A stretch of DNA of 64,000 nt from Pseudomonas fluorescens (GTDB lineage Bacteria > Pseudomonadota > Gammaproteobacteria > Pseudomonadales > Pseudomonadaceae). The notes beneath the pieces were generated by a model. The model had not been told where the DNA came from and searched no databases. It worked only from the letters and a program-made list of their open reading frames with translations. Positions within the stretch are counted from its first letter, which is position 1. Each line of letters begins with the position of its first letter. Below are positions 48,001-55,604 of the stretch, in pieces. The stretch covers positions 186,001-250,000 of the forward strand of contig NZ_LVEJ01000002.1 in NCBI RefSeq assembly GCF_001648775.1, given 5' to 3'. Made by a program: the position numbers and the translations under genes.

Positions 48001-51000
48001 CGGATAACATTGCTCGACAAAACCGTCGAAGCTGAACGTCGCAAATTGCAGCACGCGATCCTCGGCGGTGAGCGCCGAATACTCGGCACCGGTCTGGCAG
48101 AATTCGCGCAGCGCCGCGTGAGCAATCGCCACGCCTTTTGGCTGGCCGGTGGAACCCGAGGTGTAAATCACGTACGCCAGGTCATCGACCGTGGCGTGAT
48201 TCAGCGGATCGCTGTCCGGATAAGCGCCCAGCGTCTCGATGATTTCGCCCAGGTGCAAATGTTCAAGACCTGCCGGCAGCGGCACGTCTTGCAGCAGAGC
48301 GGACTCATCGAGCAGCAGATCGACACGGCTGTCTTCGATCATGTAGGCCAGACGCTGGGCCGGGTAGTTGGCATCCAGCGGTACGTAAGCGGCGCCCGTC
48401 TTCAGCACGGCCAGCAAGCTGACGATCATTTGCGGGCCACGACGCAGCGCCAGACCGATGCGTTTGCCCGGTGCGGCACCGCTGGCCAGCAGACGGTGAG
48501 CAAGGCGATTCGCCTGACGGTTGAGTTCGTCATAGCTCAGACACTGTTCACCGCACTGTACGGCCAGTGCCTGCGGTGTGGCTTTGGCCTGCGCGGCAAT
48601 GCGCTCGTGCACCAGGCCGGTGTGCTGCAATTGCAGCGCCGGCGGCTGGCAATGGGCGAGCATGGCGTGCGTTGCAGCTTCATCGAGCAACGTCAGGTTG
48701 CCGAGGCAAGCGGTGACGTTGGTGATCAATTGCTCAAGCAAGTGGCGCAGGTTGGCGCAGAGCATGTGCACTTGCGCGGCGCTGAATCGCGCGGCGTCGT
48801 AGCTCATCTCCAGGCTCAGCGTGGCGCCCAGTTCGATGCCCAGCGTCAGCGGATAGTGAGTGCGTTCATGGTTATGCAGGTTGCCGAAGCTCAACCCGGC
48901 CGGCGCGCCCTGTTTCAGCGCCTCGGCGACCGGGAAGTTTTCGAACACCAGCAGACTGTCGAACAGCGCCGAGCCCTGATGCCCTGCCCAGCCTTGAATG
49001 TCGTACAACGGCACATGCTCGAATTCACGCAGGGCGAGGTTCTGCGCCTGCAGATCACTCAACCACTGCCCGACGTGCTGATCCGGGCGCGGGTTGCACA
49101 CCAGCGGCAAGGTGTTGATGAACAACCCCAGTTGCTGCTCGATGCCCGGCAGCGGCGCCGAACGACCGGCCACCGTGGCGCCGAACGCCACGCAGTCCTG
49201 CCCGGTGTAGCGTTGCAGCAACAGGCTCCAGGCCGCTTGCAGCAACGTGTTGAGGGTGACTTTCTGCTGACGGGCGAACTCGCCCAGACGCCGCGTTGCG
49301 GCGGCGTCGATCACCTCGCGATGCTCGTCTGTGCCGTGGCCAGCCACGGGCGCACGCACGGCATCGGCAAGCAGTGTCGGCGCCTGCAACGGCGCCAGCG
49401 CAGCGTTCCAGAACGCCTTGCCAGCGTCTGCCGATTGCTGCTGCAACCAGCCCATGTAATCGCGGTAATGCCCCACCGGCGCCGGCAATGAACGCGCGTC
49501 GGCGTAGTGCGAAATCACCTCGCCGAGCAGTTGCGCGTTACTCCAGCCGTCCATGAGGATGTGATGGCTGGTGTAGATCAAGTGCCAGTGATCGGCACCG
49601 GTGCGCACCAGTTTCAGGCGCAACAACGGCGCGCAGTCGAGTTCGAAACCCTGCGCCCGCTCCGTCTCGGCCAGCGCATCGGTGTCCGTGTTGTCCAGCA
49701 CCTGCAGCGGCAGTTGCACTTGGCGGCTGATCACTTGATGGGCGCTGTCCAGGCCTTGCCAGTGGAAACTGCTGCGCAACACATCATGACGCGCCAGCGT
49801 CGCTTGCCAGGCGTCGGCAAAACGCTGCGGATCGAGGCCCTGGATGTCCAGGCGCATCTGGCTGATGTACGCCTCGACCTGCGGTTCATACAGGGTGTGG
49901 AACAACATGCCCTGCTGCATCGGCGACAACGGATAAACATCTTCGATGACAGCGGCGGCGACCGGCAACGCCTCCAGTTGCGCCTGGCTGATGCGCGCCA
50001 ACGGGAAGTCCGACGGCGTCACTTGCGCAGTGTCGAGGGCGCAGCAGTGCTCGATCAGGGCAGTCAATTCTGCGGCGTAGCGATCAACCAGACGCTGCAC
50101 AGTGGCGCTATCGAACATCTGCGAGCTGAAACCCCAACTCAGGCTCAATTCGCCGCCATAGACCTGGCCTTCGACCGTCAACCAGTTATCCAGCGGCGCC
50201 TGTTGATCCTGGGCGACACCGCCAAACTCGGTGGACGGCACCAGCAGCGCCTGCTCATCGAACTGACGGTCGAACTGCCCCAGATAGTTGAAGGTGATGC
50301 GCGGCGCAGGCAATGCAGCCAGTTCTTCGCGCACCGACGGTGCGGCCAGATAACGCAGCACGCCGTAACCCAGACCTTTGTCCGGTACCGCGCGCAGTTG
50401 TTCTTTGATCGCCTTGATCGAACCGTCGAGGTCCTCGGTCGCCACCAGATTGACGGCGAACAGGCTGGTGAACCAGCCGATGCTGCGCGTCAGGTCAATG
50501 TCGTCGAACAGGTCTTCACGACCATGGCCTTCCAGTTGGATCAGGGTGCCCGGCTGACCGCTCCAGCCACTGATGGTGCGCGCCAATGCCGTCAGCAGCA
50601 GATCGTTGACCTGGGTGCGATAGGCCGCCGGTGCCTGTTGCAGCAATTGGCGGGTGCGCTCGGCGTCCAGACGCCATTCGATCTTTTGACCGAAACGGTT
50701 TTGCAGGCTGCCTTCAGGGCGTTCGCACGGCAGATCCTGCGCGGTGTTGTGCTGGGCTTTCCAGTAAGCCAGTTGATCCTCAAAGCGCGAAGCCTCGGTG
50801 CTCAGGCGCGCCGTCCAGCGCTGGAACGCACTGGTCTTGGCCGGCAATTGCACACCACCGCCCGCCGCGAGTTGTTCGTAGGCTTGCTGCAAATCTTCCA
50901 GCAACACGCGCCACGACACACCGTCCACCACCAGGTGATGGAGGATCAGCGACAGGCGCTGACTGCCATCGGCCATGGTCACTAACACCGCGCGCAACAG

Positions 51001-54000
51001 CGGCCCGTTGGCCAGATCAAGACTGCGCTGGGCTTCGTCGCAATGGGCGCTCAGTTGCTCGGTCGTCTCGGCCGTGCGCAGCCACACGTCAGCGCGTTCG
51101 ATCTGTGCTGCGTACGCTTGCTGCCAGCCGTCGACGCCCTCGACAAAACGCAGGCGCAAGGCATCGTGGTGATTAATTACATGGGTCAATGCCGTGTCGA
51201 GCCACTGAGCATTCAGCGCCTCACGCGGGGCCAGCAACAGGGACTGGTTCCAGTGCTCACGCTGCGGCATAGTCCGGCTGAAGAACTGCTGCTGGATCGG
51301 CCCCAGCAACGCTTCGCCCGTCGCCGGCGCCTGATCCACCGAGCTGTGGCTGTCGAGGATTGCGACCAACGCCAGACTGCGCACAGTCTGATACTGGAAC
51401 AGGTCGCGCGGGCTGATGCGGATCCCGGCCTGCCGCGCGCGGCTGACCACTTGAATCGAAATGATCGAATCACCGCCCAGCTCGAAGAAGTTGTCTTCCA
51501 GACCCACACGCTGCAGACCGAGCACGTCTTCCCAGATCGCGGCCAGGGCCTTTTGCATGGCATCCTGCGGCGCAACGAAGGCTTGCTGCGGCGCGGCATC
51601 CGGTTGCGGCAAGGCTTTGCGATCGAGCTTGCCGTTGGCGGTGACCGGCAGCCGGTCCAGCGTCAGCAGGTAGGTTGGCACCATGAATTCCGGCAGGCTG
51701 CCGAGCAGCCAGGCCTTGACGTCCTGTGGCCATTGTTCGTCTGCCTGAGCAGTTTCCAGCACCAGATAGCCGACCAGGTGTTTGCCGCCCTGCACCAGCA
51801 CCACGGCTTCACGCACCAGCGGATGCTGCATCAGGCGGGTTTCGATTTCGCCCAGCTCGATACGCAAGCCGCGCAACTTCACCTGATGATCGAGACGCCC
51901 GAGGTATTCGATGACGCCGTCGGCACGTTGGCGCACCCGGTCACCGGTGCGGTACAGGCGCGCGCCGTCGTGGAACGGGCACGGCACAAAACGCTCGGCA
52001 GTCAGCGCCGGGCGCTGGTGATAACTGCGCGCCAGCCCTGCCCCGCCCAGATACAACTCACCGGCGACGCCGCTCGGCACCGGCAACAGTTCGGCGTCGA
52101 GCACATGCGTGCGCAGGTTGGCGATCGGCCGACCGATCGGCACGCTGTCGGCGCCTTCGTCGACACAGGTCCAGTGGGTGACGTCGATGGCCGCTTCGGT
52201 CGGGCCGTACAAATTGTAGAGCCCGGCGTTCGGCAGCTTGGCGAACACTTGCAGTTGCGCATCCAGCGGCAGCGCTTCGCCGCTGCAGACAATGCGCTTG
52301 AGGCCGACACAGGCCTCGACGCCCGGCTCATGAATAAACGCCTGCAACATCGACGGGACAAAGTGCAGCGTGCTGATGCCGTAGCGGTTGATGGTTTCGA
52401 TCAACAGCGATGGATCGCGGTGCGCACCCGGTGCGGCCACGACCAGACGCGCGCCGGTCAGCAGCGGCCAGAAAAATTCCCAGACCGACACGTCAAAGCT
52501 GAACGGGGTTTTCTGCAACACCGAATCGCTGGCATCCAGTCCGTAAGCCTCCTGCATCCAGCACAAACGGTTGACCAGCGCCGCATGACTGTTGCCGGCA
52601 CCTTTCGGTTTGCCGGTGGAGCCGGAGGTGTAAATCACGTACGCGAGATTCAGCGGATCGACGACCACATCGACACGGCCTTCGCTGTAGCGATCCAGCC
52701 AGTCAGCTTCCTGATCGAGGGTAATGACGTTCACCCCCGCCGTCGGCAGGGACGCCAGCAGCGCACTCTGGGTCAGCAGCAAAGTGATGCCGCTGTCCTC
52801 GACCATGTAGGCGAGACGCTCTTGCGGGTATTCCGGATCCAGCGGCACATAGGCGCCGCCGGCCTTGAGAATCGCCAGCAGGCCGATCACCATTTCCAGC
52901 GAGCGCTCGACGCAAATGCCCACCAGACTGTCGGCCCGCACACCTTGCTCACGCAACAGATGCGCCAATTGGTTGGCCCGGGCATCCAGTTGCGCATAAC
53001 TCAGGGTTTGCTCGGCGAACACCAGCGCCGGGGCATTCGGGGTGCGCGCCACTTGGGCTTCGATCAATTGATGAATCGGCTGCCCGCTCGGATAAACCGC
53101 TGCTGTAGTGTTCCAGGCATGCACCAGCGTGTGCTGCTCATCCGCGTCCAGCAACGGCAGTTCGCCAATGCGTTGCGCAGGATCGGCAACCATTGCCTTG
53201 AGCAGGCGCAACCAGTGGCGCGCCATCCGTTCGATGGTCGGCGCGTCGAACAGATCGCTGGCGTAAGTCAGTGCAGCGTGTAGCTTGCCGCCCTTCTCGT
53301 AGGTGTCGAGTGTCAGGTCAAACTGGGTGGTGCGGCTTTGCCATTCGAGGCTGTCGAGCACCAGGCCCGAGGCCGTGCTGAGGGCGGCGATATCGGCCAC
53401 CTGCGGCTGGTGGTTGTACATCACCTGGAACAGCGGCGTGTGACTGAGGCTGCGTTCCAGTTTCAGCGCTTCGACCAGTTGCTCGAATGGCAGATCCTGA
53501 TGGGCCTGAGCGCCGAGCGCCGTCTCTTTGATCGCTTGCAGCAACGCATCGACGCGGGTCTGGCCATCCACTTTTGTGCGCAGCACCTGGGTGTTGACGA
53601 AGAAACCGATCAGGCCTTCGATCTCGGCGCGATTGCGGTTGGCAATCGGCACGCCGACGCGGATGTCGGTCTGCCCGGTGTAACGGTGCAGCAGCGCATT
53701 GAACGCGCCGAGCAACAACATGAACAACGTGACTTGATGCTGTTGCGCGGTGGCGCGCAGTTGCTCGGCCAATTGACCGTCGACGGCAAACTCGTAGCGC
53801 GTGCCGCGATAGCTCGGCATGGCCGGGCGCGAATGGTCCAGCGGCAACTCCAGCACCGGGTGCTCATCCCCCAACTGCGCCTGCCAATATTCCAGTTGCC
53901 GCGCCTGCTCGCCGGCTTCCAGCCAACGGCGTTGCCACAGCGCGTAATCACTGTACTGCACCGGCAGCGCTGCCAGCGCCGGTGGCTGGCCGGCATCAAA

Positions 54001-54612
54001 GGCGTCATAGCAACGGATGAATTCGTCGATCAGCACGTTCATCGACCAGCCATCGGAAACGATGTGGTGCAGGGTCAGCAGCAATACGTGCTCCTGCTCG
54101 GCGAGCTTGAGCAAGGTGACCCGCAGCAACGGACCGACGGCCAGATCGAACGGCAACACCGATTGCTGCTCGGCGGCACGAACGACAGCCTGCTCGCGTT
54201 CGGCGGCCGGCAGCGCGCTGAAATCTTCGTGACGGATGTTCAAGGTCGCCGTGGCCGGCACTTGCTGCAGACTGTCATCCGCCTGCCGCTGGAACACCGT
54301 GCGCAGGGTTTCATGGCGGGCGACCAGTACGGCAAACGCCTGCTCCAGTGCCGACAGATTCAGCCGCCCGCTCAGGCGCACCGCACCCGGCAAGTTGTAG
54401 GCGCCACTGTGCGGGTCCAGTTGCCAGAGAAACCACATCCGTTGCTGCGCGTAAGACAACGCCTGGCGATCGTCGGCCTCGATCCCGGCGGGAATCGGGA
54501 ACCGGGCGAAATCCACGCCCTCCTTTTGCAGGGCCGCAAGGAACATCTGGCGCTTTTCCAGGGGCAACCCGATAAACCGGCGAGCAAGTTTCAAGGAGTC
54601 TTCAGCATTCAT
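39052..54612 (-). CDS. pvdI: pyoverdine NRPS, four modules (PvdI-like)
   Basis: 5186 residues: C-A-T-E, C-A-T, C-A-T-E, C-A-T. Rough borders: C about 45-480, A 505-1005, T 1047, E 1100-1520; C 1560-1990, A 2010-2505, T 2552; C 2610-3040, A 3080-3550, T 3595, E 3655-4075; C 4115-4550, A 4580-5065, T 5114. By-eye specificity codes are DVWHVSLID (Ser), DGEDHGTVV (basic, most likely Lys), DVWHVSLID (Ser) and DFWNVGMVH (Thr). T domains before E carry GGDSI; those not followed by E carry GGHSL. It should add D-Ser, Lys, D-Ser, Thr to the PvdL-made chromophore precursor. Size, four-module layout and position as the first synthetase of this cluster match PvdI of P. aeruginosa, although the residues differ. 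It ends in a short helical tail that may dock to the next NRPS. Confidence 0.9.
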   Translation of the reverse strand: MNAEDSLKLARRFIGLPLEKRQMFLAALQKEGVDFARFPIPAGIEADDRQALSYAQQRMWFLWQLDPHSGAYNLPGAVRLSGRLNLSALEQAFAVLVARHETLRTVFQRQADDSLQQVPATATLNIRHEDFSALPAAEREQAVVRAAEQQSVLPFDLAVGPLLRVTLLKLAEQEHVLLLTLHHIVSDGWSMNVLIDEFIRCYDAFDAGQPPALAALPVQYSDYALWQRRWLEAGEQARQLEYWQAQLGDEHPVLELPLDHSRPAMPSYRGTRYEFAVDGQLAEQLRATAQQHQVTLFMLLLGAFNALLHRYTGQTDIRVGVPIANRNRAEIEGLIGFFVNTQVLRTKVDGQTRVDALLQAIKETALGAQAHQDLPFEQLVEALKLERSLSHTPLFQVMYNHQPQVADIAALSTASGLVLDSLEWQSRTTQFDLTLDTYEKGGKLHAALTYASDLFDAPTIERMARHWLRLLKAMVADPAQRIGELPLLDADEQHTLVHAWNTTAAVYPSGQPIHQLIEAQVARTPNAPALVFAEQTLSYAQLDARANQLAHLLREQGVRADSLVGICVERSLEMVIGLLAILKAGGAYVPLDPEYPQERLAYMVEDSGITLLLTQSALLASLPTAGVNVITLDQEADWLDRYSEGRVDVVVDPLNLAYVIYTSGSTGKPKGAGNSHAALVNRLCWMQEAYGLDASDSVLQKTPFSFDVSVWEFFWPLLTGARLVVAAPGAHRDPSLLIETINRYGISTLHFVPSMLQAFIHEPGVEACVGLKRIVCSGEALPLDAQLQVFAKLPNAGLYNLYGPTEAAIDVTHWTCVDEGADSVPIGRPIANLRTHVLDAELLPVPSGVAGELYLGGAGLARSYHQRPALTAERFVPCPFHDGARLYRTGDRVRQRADGVIEYLGRLDHQVKLRGLRIELGEIETRLMQHPLVREAVVLVQGGKHLVGYLVLETAQADEQWPQDVKAWLLGSLPEFMVPTYLLTLDRLPVTANGKLDRKALPQPDAAPQQAFVAPQDAMQKALAAIWEDVLGLQRVGLEDNFFELGGDSIISIQVVSRARQAGIRISPRDLFQYQTVRSLALVAILDSHSSVDQAPATGEALLGPIQQQFFSRTMPQREHWNQSLLLAPREALNAQWLDTALTHVINHHDALRLRFVEGVDGWQQAYAAQIERADVWLRTAETTEQLSAHCDEAQRSLDLANGPLLRAVLVTMADGSQRLSLILHHLVVDGVSWRVLLEDLQQAYEQLAAGGGVQLPAKTSAFQRWTARLSTEASRFEDQLAYWKAQHNTAQDLPCERPEGSLQNRFGQKIEWRLDAERTRQLLQQAPAAYRTQVNDLLLTALARTISGWSGQPGTLIQLEGHGREDLFDDIDLTRSIGWFTSLFAVNLVATEDLDGSIKAIKEQLRAVPDKGLGYGVLRYLAAPSVREELAALPAPRITFNYLGQFDRQFDEQALLVPSTEFGGVAQDQQAPLDNWLTVEGQVYGGELSLSWGFSSQMFDSATVQRLVDRYAAELTALIEHCCALDTAQVTPSDFPLARISQAQLEALPVAAAVIEDVYPLSPMQQGMLFHTLYEPQVEAYISQMRLDIQGLDPQRFADAWQATLARHDVLRSSFHWQGLDSAHQVISRQVQLPLQVLDNTDTDALAETERAQGFELDCAPLLRLKLVRTGADHWHLIYTSHHILMDGWSNAQLLGEVISHYADARSLPAPVGHYRDYMGWLQQQSADAGKAFWNAALAPLQAPTLLADAVRAPVAGHGTDEHREVIDAAATRRLGEFARQQKVTLNTLLQAAWSLLLQRYTGQDCVAFGATVAGRSAPLPGIEQQLGLFINTLPLVCNPRPDQHVGQWLSDLQAQNLALREFEHVPLYDIQGWAGHQGSALFDSLLVFENFPVAEALKQGAPAGLSFGNLHNHERTHYPLTLGIELGATLSLEMSYDAARFSAAQVHMLCANLRHLLEQLITNVTACLGNLTLLDEAATHAMLAHCQPPALQLQHTGLVHERIAAQAKATPQALAVQCGEQCLSYDELNRQANRLAHRLLASGAAPGKRIGLALRRGPQMIVSLLAVLKTGAAYVPLDANYPAQRLAYMIEDSRVDLLLDESALLQDVPLPAGLEHLHLGEIIETLGAYPDSDPLNHATVDDLAYVIYTSGSTGQPKGVAIAHAALREFCQTGAEYSALTAEDRVLQFATFSFDGFVEQCYPPLCVGAALIMRGDELWDVIQLADQIVGHGVTLADLPAAYWFLLARECAGGNIASLGPLRQVHVGGEAMSVEGLRLWHEAGLSHVRLLNTYGPTEATVVSSVHDCRLSDASDSFGIPIGRAIPGRALYVLDSAGQLLPAGGVGELCIGASACLAQQYFDRPALTAERFLPDPFAAEAGARLYRSGDLARYNENGDLEYAGRIDHQVKIRGLRIEMGEIEACLQAQEGVRAAAVIAQDFPGGAQLVAYVVPETGTKPATAQAQWLGSLKASLQQVLPDYMVPAHLLLLDALPLNNNGKLDRTALPKAELSQDLCAYAAPQTLLQVQLAQIWEAVLESGAVGLNDHFFERGGHSLLATQVISRVRQTLKLDVPMRTLFEQPTLQAFAAACATLQHSESAPMLAVPRGDALALSYAQERQWFLWQLEPDSAAYHVPSALRLRGALDIAALQHSFNQLVARHEPLRTTFRQDDERTVQMVHAQGQLTIEQHRLNTEEGLADWVQAQIRQPFDLLNGPLLRVALLRMAADDHVLVITQHHIVSDGWSMQVMVRELMAMYAAECAGQPLELAALTLQYADFAQWQRQWMEAGERQRQLDYWRAQLGGEQPVLELPLDHSRPAVQSYRGARLDAPLESALSTQLQEVARREGVTMFMLLLASFQTLLHRYSGQDDIRVGVPIANRNRAETEGLIGFFVNTQVMRAQFAGDLSFRDLLAQTRQAAMGAQAHQDLPFEQLVEALAPERSLSHSPLFQVLFNHQRDAAPVTDVAGLRIEGLPWNSATAQFDLTLDTTETAAGLMVSLTYASDLFEATTIARLFEHWQALLRAIVAAPQQAIAALPMLAAQERQQILEDWNATATEYPLHLSVQQLIEAQVLRTPDAMALKYADECLSYAQLNTRANQLAHKLMALGVGPESLVGIAAERSIEMVVALLAVLKAGGAYVPLDPEYPQDRLAYMIEDSGVQLLLTQAHLLDALPLSGQVQTLLLEASLEGFASHNPDVAVTGENLAYVIYTSGSTGKPKGAGNRHVALTNRLCWMQQAYEIGAGDSVLQKTPFSFDVSVWEFFWPLMTGARLVVAAPGDHRDPAKLVALINREHITTLHFVPSMLQAFLQDADVATCTSLQRIVCSGEALPADAQQQVFAKLPTAGLYNLYGPTEAAIDVTHWTCVEEGRDSVPIGQPIANLGCYILDDNLEPVPTGVLGELYLAGVGLARGYHQRPALTAERFAVSPYGAGERLYRTGDLARYRADGVIEYAGRIDHQVKLRGLRIELGEIEARLLEHANVREAAVLVIDGKLLTGYVVLNEERADWRDILMRHLHAGLPEYMVPNQWLTLPQMPLSPNGKLDRKALPKPELGAGKAEYIAPRNELEQRIAAVWADVLKLPRVGLADNFFELGGDSIISIQVVARARQAGIRFTPKDLFQYQTVQALAGVATLGDGAAQIDQGAVSGATPLLPFQQWFFAADIAERHHWNQSVMLKPAVSIQANALELALQELVAHHDALRLSFTETASGWTANHQATTVQHSLLMQASVSDEQQLQDACLEAQRSFDLAHGPLLRGLLVTLADGSQRLLLAVHHLVVDGVSWRILLEDLQSAYQQRIDGKTPRLPAKTSAFKHWAERLQQHAPQRAGELELWRAQLAGAPVDLPCTHPQASLQNRDAHTVQTRLDQVLTRQLLQQAPAAYRTQVNDLLMTALARVICRWTGHASTLIQLEGHGREDLFDDLDLSRSVGWFTSLFPVRLTPTASLDGSIKQIKEQLRAIPDKGLGFGVLRYFGDEATRRELAALSTPRITFNYLGQFDSQFDDGALFAPASEKAGDEQSPLAPLGNWLELNGQVYGGELSLGWTFSREMFDEATIQRLADEYAIELAALIEHCCAAQNAGITPSDFPLASLNQQQLDALPGAGADVEDIYPLSPMQQGMLFHSLYEQGSGDYINQMRVSVEGLDPERLRQAWQGAVDRHAILRTRFVWISEQEQPLQIVQRQAELPFSLHDWRDRADLPAALDMLAQEQLQQGFDLLQAPLLRLALVRTDDDRHEMIYTSHHILMDGWSNSQLLGEVMQRYAGATPAAPLGRYADYIGWLQRQDGQASERFWTERLADLDEPTHLARSCLDTLATAGQSGYDQQTRWLDREQTQRLGAFARQHKVTLNTVVQAAWLLLLQRYTGQPTVAFGATVAGRPAELPGVEQQVGLFINTLPVIATPRVEQPLGEWLQTVQSLNLAMREFEYTPLADIQRWSGQRGEGLFDSLLVFENYPVSEALNSGASQGLRFGQACSQEQTNLPLTVLVDLSDSLSLQFAYARQHFSAAQIEQIGGHLQHLLQQMADSPAQRLLADLSVFDAAQHRVVLQDWNRAPATFAPTRTLPQLIEAQVRRAPQAIAVSLGEEQLSYGELNARANRLAHALIARGVGADVLVGLAAERSIEMIVGLVAILKAGGAYLPLDPQYPAERLQYMIEDSGIALLLMQPGVLDHLAVADSVETLLLGDDSRWQDQLATDPQVWADSASLAYVIYTSGSTGKPKGTLLAHDNVLRLFQATDPWFSFGAEDRWTLFHSYAFDFSVWEIFGALLHGGRLVIVPHSVSRSPQEFHALLSRERITVLNQTPSAFKQLMQVACDAPQDAQLSLRYVVFGGEALEVRSLRPWFERFGDAAPQLINMYGITETTVHVTYRPLTLADLEQDAGSPLGEPIPDLGWYVLDADLQPVAKGCIGELHVSGAGLARGYLKRADLSALRFVPNPFADDGARLYRTGDLARYRADGRIEYAGRIDHQVKIRGFRIELGEIEAQLLALPQIRQAVVLDQPGAGGVQLVAYLVADQSVELDQQGPWREHLRQALKHNLPDYMVPAHLLLLDSLPLTANGKLDRKALPQPDASLLQNTYVAPESELQQQIAGVWADVLKLERVGLTDNFFELGGHSLLATQVALRLRELLGFEVPLASLFASADLAAFSAAVQALQPDLQPVHDVLAKSLEALNRLSADELEKLIS

Positions 54613-54667
54613 TTCTTAGCATCCGGATCAGTAGGCAGGAAGCACAAAGGCACGTCGTCCCTATAAA

Positions 54668-54691
54668 ACGAATGCACACCGGAAAAATTAG
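54668..54691 (-). promoter_or_regulatory. degenerate PvdS-box candidate for the NRPS operon
   Basis: On the minus strand CTAAT-N16-CGT, 56 bp upstream of the first NRPS. The CGT is intact but the -35 part departs from TAAAT (or reads TAATT with a 15-bp spacer). Iron control of this gene is expected; whether this is the element used is uncertain. Confidence 0.4.
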
Positions 54692-54745
54692 CGAATGAGA
54701 AGAAGTATCAGGAGCGAGGCAGGCGGGGATTTTCAGACGGGCAGG

Positions 54746-54776
54746 AAACCCTGTGGGAGCGCGCTTGCTCCCTCAG
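54746..54776. repeat. single REP-like element
   Basis: CCCTGTGGGAGCGCGCTTGC followed by TCCCTCAGG: a variant REP in the gap between the thioesterase gene and the NRPS. Confidence 0.6.
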
Positions 54777-54791
54777 GAAATGTGCTGATAT

Positions 54792-55526
54792 TCAGGCAGT
54801 GGCGGGCATTGAGTGCCGGCGGTGATGAACGTCGAGCTGATCCTTGATGACTTTCAGCACTTTGGCTTCGTGTTCATGAATAAAGAAATGACCGCCGGCG
54901 AGCATGTCCACGGAGAAACTGCCGAGGGTTTCCTTGCTCCAGCCGATCAATTGCTCGGTGGTCGCCCGGTCGGTGGTGCCGCCGAGCACATGCACCGGGC
55001 ATTTGAGCAATGGGCGCTGGATGGGCTGAAAACGTCCGCACAACAGGAAGTCGGCACGCAGCACCGGCAGGGTCAGGCTCATCAATTCGGCATTGGCGAG
55101 AATTTCTTCGCTGGTGCCATTCAAGGTGCGCAACTGCTCGATCAGTTCGGCATCACTTTTCGGTTCGGCGAAACCGCGATCATATTCACTGCGCAGCGTC
55201 GGCGCTGCCGTGCCGGAGGCGAACAGCGCCACCGGCTCCGGCAACCCCAGGGCGCGCAAGGCATGGGCCAGCTCGCAGGCCAGCAGCGCGCCAAGGCTGT
55301 GGCCGAAAATTGCATAAGGCGCGCGCAGGGTCGTTTGCAGTTCGCTGGCCAACTGACGGGCCAGCGCCCGCATATCGGTTTGCAGCGCTTCACCAAACCG
55401 TGCGCCGCGACCCGGCAGTTCTACCGGTTGCAGCGTCAGCCACTGCGGCAGTTTGCGCCGCCAGCGGCTGTAAACCATGGCACTGGCGCCCGAATAAGGA
55501 AGGCACAGCAATGTCAGCTGAGTCAC
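54792..55526 (-). CDS. pvdG: external (type II) thioesterase of the pyoverdine cluster, PvdG-like
   Basis: A 244-residue type II thioesterase. It has the N-terminal LLCLPYSGASAMVYSRW typical of NRPS-associated enzymes, the nucleophile motif GHSLGA near residue 95, the Asp in the GGTTDR segment near residue 190, and the catalytic His in GGHFFIHEH near residue 215. Such enzymes hydrolyse misloaded groups from carrier domains and keep the NRPS running. The start codon is GTG with GAGGTAA about 7 nt upstream. It lies upstream of the NRPS pair on the same strand with a REP element between. In P. aeruginosa pvdG sits next to pvdL instead; pvdL is not in this window. A role in product release cannot be excluded. 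Confidence 0.88.
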   Translation of the reverse strand: MTQLTLLCLPYSGASAMVYSRWRRKLPQWLTLQPVELPGRGARFGEALQTDMRALARQLASELQTTLRAPYAIFGHSLGALLACELAHALRALGLPEPVALFASGTAAPTLRSEYDRGFAEPKSDAELIEQLRTLNGTSEEILANAELMSLTLPVLRADFLLCGRFQPIQRPLLKCPVHVLGGTTDRATTEQLIGWSKETLGSFSVDMLAGGHFFIHEHEAKVLKVIKDQLDVHHRRHSMPATA

Positions 55527-55560
55527 CCGGCTTACCTCGAAAAGTTGTCTGTATAAAAGA

Positions 55561-55584
55561 ACGAAGGCGGCCCAGCAGAAATTA
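55561..55584 (-). promoter_or_regulatory. PvdS-box-like element upstream of pvdG
   Basis: Minus-strand TAATT-N16-CGT, one mismatch from the IS-box consensus with the correct spacing, 35 bp upstream of the GTG start. Confidence 0.6.
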
Positions 55585-55604
55585 GCCCGCGCGCGTCTAT
55601 CCAG

